This document shows, in pieces, positions 58,987 to 64,000 of a stretch of 64,000 nucleotides of DNA. The position numbers and the translations under genes were made by a program. The first letter of the stretch is position 1; each line of letters starts with the position of its first letter. The stretch is from contig DHDP01000018.1 of the NCBI GenBank assembly GCA_002399405.1, positions 620,269 through 684,268 of the forward strand, written 5' to 3'. This DNA is from Treponema sp. UBA4873 (GTDB lineage: Bacteria > Spirochaetota > Spirochaetia > Treponematales > Treponemataceae). Under the pieces are notes generated by a model. That model made no database searches. It was not told where the DNA came from and worked only from the letters and a program-made list of their open reading frames with translations.

Positions 58987-61149
58987 ATGCACTACATTCA
59001 GCAGCTTGATATGACGGACTGCGGAGCAGCCTGTCTTGCCATGATAGCGTCGCATTTCGGGAAAAGCCTCAGCATAGCGGAAGTACGCAGTGTTGCCGGT
59101 ACCGATATTATCGGTACGAACATAAAAGGAATGATGACGGCTGCTGCATCGTACGGACTCAAGGCACGGGCTGTAAAAGGTTCAAAGGAAGCAATAACAC
59201 CGAAAACTCCGGTGCCGTTTATTGCACATATGCATCTGGAACGGGAGGAAGGTAACTGGGCAGACCATTACGTCGTCGTGAAGCGTATCGGGGCGAAACA
59301 TATTGAATTTTGGGATCCCGACCCGCTTGAAAAAAAGAAACGCGTCTCATACGACGGATTTTTCAAATACTGGACAGGCTATGCACTCTTTCTTGAACCG
59401 GACGAATGTTTTAAAACGGGGACAAAGAAGGAGAATCTGCTGCTCAAGTTTCTTCCCGTGTTTCTGCCGCATAAGAAACTGCTGGTGTATTCGTTTCTTG
59501 CCTCCGTCATGCTCATGGTATTCGGTATTGTGTCGTCGTTCTATTACAAGTACGTTTTTGACGAGGTGATATTCGCAAAGGCATCGTTCTCTCTTGCGAC
59601 ACTTTCCATCGGTATCCTGGCGGTAACAGTCGTACAGTCGGTTGTCGGGACAATCCGCAGCATCCTGCTTTCTCATTTTTCATATAAGACTGACCTGCAG
59701 CTGAACTTCTCGTATATTGCGCATATATTCAGGCTGCCGCTTTCGTTCTTCGAGTCCCGGAAATCGGGTGAAATCCTCTCACGTCTCGACGACCTGGGAA
59801 ACATCAAACAGACGCTTTCGGGTGCCGCTCTTTCGGGAGTAATGGACCTTGTCATGCTGCTCGTGAGCGGACCGATTCTCTGGAATATCAGCAGCACGCT
59901 GTTTTCGATTTCAATCGTCACCGTTCTTGTGGTAAGCGGTGTGGCCGCTTTTTTTTCGAGGGTATACCGCAGGTACTACAGCAAAGTCATGTCGGAGAAT
60001 GCCGACGTTCAGTCGTATCTGTTTGAATCGCTGAACGGAGTTGCGACGGTAAAGGCGCTGAACGCAGAGGACATTGTCCATGACGAATACGAGAAGCGGA
60101 AAATGAAGGCCGTCGCTTCGGGCTGGCGGGTGAATACGTACGGTATTGCACAGGGACTCGTCAGCGGAATTATCAACGGGGTGAGCGGCATCCTTGTGTT
60201 CTGGCTCGGCAGTTCGTTTATTATTAAAGGAACGTTGAGCTTTGGTACGCTTCTTACGTTCAATTCTCTGCTCGGGTACTTCACCGGCCCGCTTTTCCGG
60301 CTGGTGAACATACAGAACGACGTGCAGGAATCGCTCATTGCGGCCGAGCGTGTGGGGGAGATTCTGGAGCTTGAACGGGAGCAGGACGAAAAGGGAAAAT
60401 ATTTAAAGCCGGAAACGATTGACGGTCATATCGAACTTACTGATATAACATTTCGTTACGGTTCCCGTCTTCCTGTGTACGAGGATTTGTCGCTTGAAAT
60501 AAAGCCGGGATCGTGGACTGCAGTAGTGGGACCGTCGGGCTGCGGCAAGACGACACTCGTGAAACTTCTGCTCAAATTTTACACGCCCGAGCAGGGCAGT
60601 ATCAGGCTTGACGGAAAAGACGTACTCGACATAGACACCCGGTATCTGCGTTCAAAAATCGGTTATGTGCCGCAGGACATCTTTCTGTTCTCAGGGACTG
60701 TTGCGGAAAACGTTTCGCTTCATCACCCCGATGCGACGCTTGATGAAATTATGGCGGCTGCGAAAAAAGCCGGCGCACACGAGTTCATAGACAGACTGCC
60801 GAGGCGGTATGAGACGGTGCTCGGCGAGCACGGCGGCGGACTTTCCGGCGGAGAGAAGCAGCGCATCGCTCTTGCGCGCGCACTGCTCGGTAATCCGGGC
60901 TTTCTGATTCTCGACGAAGCAACGAGCAGCCTCGACACGGTGAGTGAGACGGCGATCCACAATGTCATAAAACAGTTGCGGAGCGAACATATGACTGTTA
61001 TTATCATAGCGCACCGGCTTACGACGGTGATGAACTGCGACAGCATATTTGTCATGGAGCAGGGGAAGGTTGTGCAGCAGGGAACACACGAACAGCTCCT
61101 TGCCCGGGACGGACTGTATAAGGAAATGTGGCGGGGGATGACCGTATGA
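58987..61149 (+). CDS. C39-peptidase-containing ABC exporter
   Basis: Bacteriocin/peptide exporter of PCAT type, 720 residues. Residues 1-140 are the C39 protease domain with catalytic Cys12 (MTDCGAACLAM), His near 94 (WADHYVVVKR) and Asp near 109 (EFWDPDP). The membrane domain (about 160-440) has six helices; the ATPase domain has Walker A GPSGCGKTTL near 515, signature LSGGEKQRIALARA and Walker B FLILDEATSSLD. It removes double-glycine leaders while exporting the core, so peptides 1 and 2 are the likely substrates. Overlaps the adaptor gene (ATGA). Confidence 0.96.
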   Translation: MHYIQQLDMTDCGAACLAMIASHFGKSLSIAEVRSVAGTDIIGTNIKGMMTAAASYGLKARAVKGSKEAITPKTPVPFIAHMHLEREEGNWADHYVVVKRIGAKHIEFWDPDPLEKKKRVSYDGFFKYWTGYALFLEPDECFKTGTKKENLLLKFLPVFLPHKKLLVYSFLASVMLMVFGIVSSFYYKYVFDEVIFAKASFSLATLSIGILAVTVVQSVVGTIRSILLSHFSYKTDLQLNFSYIAHIFRLPLSFFESRKSGEILSRLDDLGNIKQTLSGAALSGVMDLVMLLVSGPILWNISSTLFSISIVTVLVVSGVAAFFSRVYRRYYSKVMSENADVQSYLFESLNGVATVKALNAEDIVHDEYEKRKMKAVASGWRVNTYGIAQGLVSGIINGVSGILVFWLGSSFIIKGTLSFGTLLTFNSLLGYFTGPLFRLVNIQNDVQESLIAAERVGEILELEREQDEKGKYLKPETIDGHIELTDITFRYGSRLPVYEDLSLEIKPGSWTAVVGPSGCGKTTLVKLLLKFYTPEQGSIRLDGKDVLDIDTRYLRSKIGYVPQDIFLFSGTVAENVSLHHPDATLDEIMAAAKKAGAHEFIDRLPRRYETVLGEHGGGLSGGEKQRIALARALLGNPGFLILDEATSSLDTVSETAIHNVIKQLRSEHMTVIIIAHRLTTVMNCDSIFVMEQGKVVQQGTHEQLLARDGLYKEMWRGMTV

Positions 61150-62291
61150 TGCATCTGACTGATTACAATACGTTCAAAAAAACGACGGCATTCTTTATGC
61201 TGCAGCCGTGCCGCGCGACGTACGTTTTTATCCTTACCATGTTCGTCACGTGCGCCGCGCTGCTTGTGTGGGCGTCGGTTGCGCCGATGGACGATGTGGT
61301 GAAAGTGTCGGTCGTTCTGCGTCCGGTTGAATCTGTTTCTTCGGTACGCTGCGTGTCGGGCGGTGAGATGACGGAGAAACGGTACGTGAACGACGGGCAG
61401 GTACGGGAAGGTGACCTGCTTTTTACGCTCGATACGTCGGCGGCGGAAAAGGAGCTCGCTGCGGAGCGTGCGCGGTTTGCAAAGCTCGGGGGCGACATGC
61501 AGACGGCGGAGACGCTGCTTGAGACTATCAGGACGGAAACGTTTCCTGCGCTCTCCGTACAGAGTGACGCATACGTGCGTTCCTCGGCGTACCTGTACGA
61601 GAAAAAACGGTACGAGACGGTGATTGCGGACGTAAAGACGAAGCTTGAGCGAGAGAAGAACAAACCTGCATCTCTCGCCGTTCCGCAGAACGTGCAGGAT
61701 ATGCAGGCGCAGTACGAGCAGAACGTGCTGCTGTACAGCACGTGGAAGAACACGCAGCTGACGCAGACGCTTGAAACGTACCGGCAGCTCCAGACTGACA
61801 GGAACAGCGCGGAGAGCCGCATCTCGGAATTGGAACGGGTCATAAAGAATTCGACGATGTACGCGCCTATTTCCGGCAGAATTACGGAAGTGAAGAAAAT
61901 GAACTGCGGTGATTACGTTATGTCGGGCGAGGAGGTGCTGCGGATTGTTCCCGGAGGGAACAGCGCACTAAAAGCGGAACTGTACGTAGATCCTTCATAC
62001 ATCGCGCGCGTTGCAGTCGGCAATCCCGTGAAAATACGGTTCCCCGGCCTGCCGCCGTCGCGGTACGGACAGATTGAGACGACAGTTTCGCTCATCCCGC
62101 CCGACTGTACGCTGCTTCCGACAGGTTCGCCCGTATTCGCAGCCGAAGCGGCAATCCCTGAGCCGTATCTTGTTTCGAAGGACGGACGCCGTGCCCGGCT
62201 GCTTCCGGGGATTACGGCGGAGGGTCGTGTTATTACAGAGCGGAGTACGGTCATGCGTATGGTGCTCCGTAAACTTGATTTTATTAATTAA
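61146..62291 (+). CDS. HlyD-family periplasmic adaptor
   Basis: Membrane-fusion protein of a type I secretion system: one N-terminal membrane helix (FILTMFVTCAALLVWASVAP), a lipoyl half-motif (VNDGQVREGDLLFTLDT), long coiled-coil helices (about 90-230), and the second lipoyl half (NSTMYAPISGRITEVKKMNCGDYV). About 381 residues from the ATG at 61146. Links the ABC exporter to the TolC-like protein. Confidence 0.92.
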   Translation: MMHLTDYNTFKKTTAFFMLQPCRATYVFILTMFVTCAALLVWASVAPMDDVVKVSVVLRPVESVSSVRCVSGGEMTEKRYVNDGQVREGDLLFTLDTSAAEKELAAERARFAKLGGDMQTAETLLETIRTETFPALSVQSDAYVRSSAYLYEKKRYETVIADVKTKLEREKNKPASLAVPQNVQDMQAQYEQNVLLYSTWKNTQLTQTLETYRQLQTDRNSAESRISELERVIKNSTMYAPISGRITEVKKMNCGDYVMSGEEVLRIVPGGNSALKAELYVDPSYIARVAVGNPVKIRFPGLPPSRYGQIETTVSLIPPDCTLLPTGSPVFAAEAAIPEPYLVSKDGRRARLLPGITAEGRVITERSTVMRMVLRKLDFIN

Positions 62292-62293
62292 AC

Positions 62294-63748
62294 ATGCGGA
62301 TGAAAAAGACTTTATTAATTTTTATAGCTGTATCGTTTTTTGCTGGTACGGTTTCATCTCAGAATGTACCGGCGTTTCCTGCAGCGGATGATTCTCCGGC
62401 GGCTGCGCAGCGCGCATCGGAACGGATGACTTGGCTTGAGCGCTTGTGGCACCTTGCCGCGGAGACGAATGGCGACGTTCTTTCCGCGCAGCATACGTAC
62501 GAGTCGGCCTGTCTGTCGCTCAGTACGCTCGGCGGCGCATACACTCCGTCCGTCACGACGGGTGCATCATCTTCCGTTCCCGACGGATACGGATGGAATG
62601 AATGTCCCGACAGCCTCTCCGCGTCGGTGAGCGTGACGCAGCCGCTGCCCGGAGGAACGAGTATCGGCGTGACGGGGGCGTACGCGCTGAATGCTGCGAC
62701 CGCATACGATACGCGCTGGGTAAGCCAGGTACCCGATGTTGCGTTTACGCTCTCGCAGAGTCTGTACCCGTTCTACGCTCAGGGGAAACTGCGCAATCCC
62801 GAACGCTTATCCCTGCAGCAGAAGAAGGAGTACTACTACAACCAGCTGCTGTATGTAAAGCAGCAGAAACTTGAGACTGTCGCGCAATACTACATATTGA
62901 GCCTTATATATAGAAAGAAAATGGAAATGTACGAGGCGTCGATTGCCTACGCACACGAACAGCTGGACGCGCTCGACGAGCTCCGGAAAAGCGGCGGTGC
63001 GAACATGGTTCGGATTGCGGAGCTGGAAAGTTCCCGCATGAGCGACGAACAGAACCTTGCCGACGTGCGCGTCACGTACCGTCAATACGTACAGTACCTG
63101 AAGGAAGCGTGCGGTTCGTTCAGCGGTGAGCCTGAAGAAACGGGCCTGCCGCAGGACGGAATTACTTCAGCGCTCGCATTGACCGGAGGCGTGCATGATC
63201 CGTGCGCACAGGCGCTGCTGCTTAAGATCGACATCCTGAAAACTGCGGTGATTCTCGCGAAACAGAGCGGTGCGCCGGTGCTTACGCTTTCGCTTGAGCC
63301 GGCATGGACGCTGGAAACGGTGAAGGCGTCGGACTGGCAGTCGGCGTGGAATCGTGACGCTGACTCAACATGCACGTGGACGGCCGGCGTGTCGCTCAAC
63401 ATGACGCCGCTCATATCGTCTCTTGTGTCAAAAACCGGAGAGTCGGAGAAAATTGAGACGCGGAGCGCACAGGATGCGTACGACGCATATATGAAGCAGA
63501 AGGAAACGGTGCGCGAGCAGTACGAACTGCTCCGTATGTCGTTTGAAGAACAGCGTACCGGGGCGGAGAAACTGTGCACGGACGCGGATAACCTTGCAGC
63601 AGATATGAAGAAACAATTTGAAGCGGGGGCGGTGTCCCAACTCGACTACGATGCGGTGCGCGTGCAGGTCCGGATACGGCATGCGTCGCTCGAATGCATC
63701 AGACTGTATGTATGGCTGTATTCGTGGCTGGAGCAGATGACGGGATAG
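62294..63748 (+). CDS. TolC-family outer membrane protein
   Basis: Signal peptide (MRMKKTLLIFIAVSFFAGTV) followed by the internal repeat of long helices and short strands of outer-membrane efflux proteins (SVSVTQPLPGGTSIG and AGVSLNMTPLISSLVSK; helices such as YYYNQLLYVKQQKLETVAQY). 484 residues. Two bases after the adaptor gene. Completes an envelope-spanning exporter, so the peptides leave the cell completely. Confidence 0.9.
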   Translation: MRMKKTLLIFIAVSFFAGTVSSQNVPAFPAADDSPAAAQRASERMTWLERLWHLAAETNGDVLSAQHTYESACLSLSTLGGAYTPSVTTGASSSVPDGYGWNECPDSLSASVSVTQPLPGGTSIGVTGAYALNAATAYDTRWVSQVPDVAFTLSQSLYPFYAQGKLRNPERLSLQQKKEYYYNQLLYVKQQKLETVAQYYILSLIYRKKMEMYEASIAYAHEQLDALDELRKSGGANMVRIAELESSRMSDEQNLADVRVTYRQYVQYLKEACGSFSGEPEETGLPQDGITSALALTGGVHDPCAQALLLKIDILKTAVILAKQSGAPVLTLSLEPAWTLETVKASDWQSAWNRDADSTCTWTAGVSLNMTPLISSLVSKTGESEKIETRSAQDAYDAYMKQKETVREQYELLRMSFEEQRTGAEKLCTDADNLAADMKKQFEAGAVSQLDYDAVRVQVRIRHASLECIRLYVWLYSWLEQMTG

Positions 63749-63780
63749 ACAGTTCTTAAGGCGTATGTTTTGAGTTAACG

Positions 63781-63806
63781 CGGGATTATATTCAATCCCC
63801 GTTTTT
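63781..63806 (+). terminator. Terminator after the exporter operon
   Basis: GGGATT and AATCCC (63782-63787, 63794-63799) with flanking C and G, then GTTTTTCTT. It overlaps the end of the convergent partial gene. Confidence 0.65.
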
Positions 63807-64000
63807 CTTGACTATAAGTACACTTACGTCCTTTTCAATGGTATCGGAATTTGCAAAATCATTATAAATGAATTGTGCAATCCGGGCAGCTGCATAATCT
63901 CTGTCACCAAACAGAAGTTCCTGTATATGATGTTTTTTATTGAAAATGCTGACTGTTGTTGGTGCATCGATGATTCCTTTAGTGTAAGGGAAACCCGCCA
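63792..64000 (-). CDS. Hypothetical protein, C-terminal part only
   Basis: A 69-codon frame that runs off the right edge of the window. The visible residues include FPYTKGIIDAPTTVSIFNKK, LLFGDRDYAAARIAQFIYND and the end KDVSVLIVKKNGD. Soluble, no signal or membrane segment in view. Family not recognised from this fragment. Confidence 0.6.
   Translation of the reverse strand, partial: AGFPYTKGIIDAPTTVSIFNKKHHIQELLFGDRDYAAARIAQFIYNDFANSDTIEKDVSVLIVKKNGD

Noticed and set aside
58987..61149. LanT-type lantibiotic or lasso cluster
   Set aside because: No lanthionine synthetase, radical SAM, YcaO or cyclase gene is present near the exporter.
1..64000. CRISPR array, rRNA genes or prophage
   Set aside because: No regularly spaced repeats, no rRNA-like stretches and no phage structural genes were seen.

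Overview
The window looks like the chromosome of a host- or gut-associated treponeme (Spirochaetota). The best taxonomic signs are the fusion of cytidylate kinase to a six-domain ribosomal protein S1, an arrangement known from Treponema, the scpA-scpB-rluB neighbourhood, a sufCBDSU operon and the many small lipoproteins. Most of the window has balanced base composition. The stretch from about 49.6 to 58.9 kb is visibly richer in A+T, which suggests later acquisition.

Layout. 1-9.5 kb: housekeeping genes (recA, folK, scpA, scpB, rluB, cmk-rpsA), a GAF/AAA+/Fis regulator and a TPR membrane protein. 9.5-14.8 kb: a lipoprotein, tRNA-Arg(UCU), a secreted GH16 glucanase with a ricin-type lectin domain, a SrkA-like kinase and citrate synthase. 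14.9-20.9 kb: suf operon and a TrmJ-like methyltransferase. 21.1-26.0 kb: first accessory island (retropepsin-like lipoprotein, two-domain glycosyltransferase, small secreted peptide, HTH-TPR regulator of RRNPP type, truncated C39 peptidase). 26-36 kb: alpha-galactoside uptake and hydrolysis (YesMN-type two-component pair, two binding proteins, two permeases, GH36). 36-40 kb: DnaQ-like exonuclease, a tripartite HipBST toxin-antitoxin set, S66 carboxypeptidase, pirin. 40.2-48.7 kb: a decayed second copy of the peptide gene and its promoter, then a SUMF1-domain protein, a lipoprotein and a complete Opp/Dpp-type peptide ABC importer. 48.8-49.6 kb: PhzF-like protein. 49.7-63.8 kb: second accessory island with an IS4-type remnant, four retropepsin-like lipoprotein genes (one broken by truncation and frameshift, one with an altered C-terminus, one short), two double-glycine-type precursor peptides, a GNAT-like protein, a second two-domain glycosyltransferase, small membrane proteins, and a complete type I exporter (C39-peptidase ABC transporter, HlyD-type adaptor, TolC-type outer-membrane protein).

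The main discovery candidate links the two accessory islands and the peptide-importer region. Five sites share one promoter module in fixed register: two 11-bp direct repeats of the type CCGTAAAATNN, one helical turn apart, abutting a TAT(G/T)GT hexamer. They precede the retropepsin-like lipoprotein at 21.3 kb, the secreted peptide and glycosyltransferase at 24.7 kb, the decayed peptide at 40.3 kb, the small-peptide region at 57.6 kb, and the short lipoprotein next to the C39 exporter at 58.5 kb. The regulator gene lies directly upstream of the peptide gene, the layout seen for regulator-pheromone pairs of the RRNPP family. The peptide gene's ribosome binding site can be hidden in a 10-bp hairpin. 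My reading is a peptide-controlled regulon in a spirochaete that makes, possibly glycosylates, and exports Gly/Ser-rich peptides. The parts are seen in the sequence; the circuit is inference.
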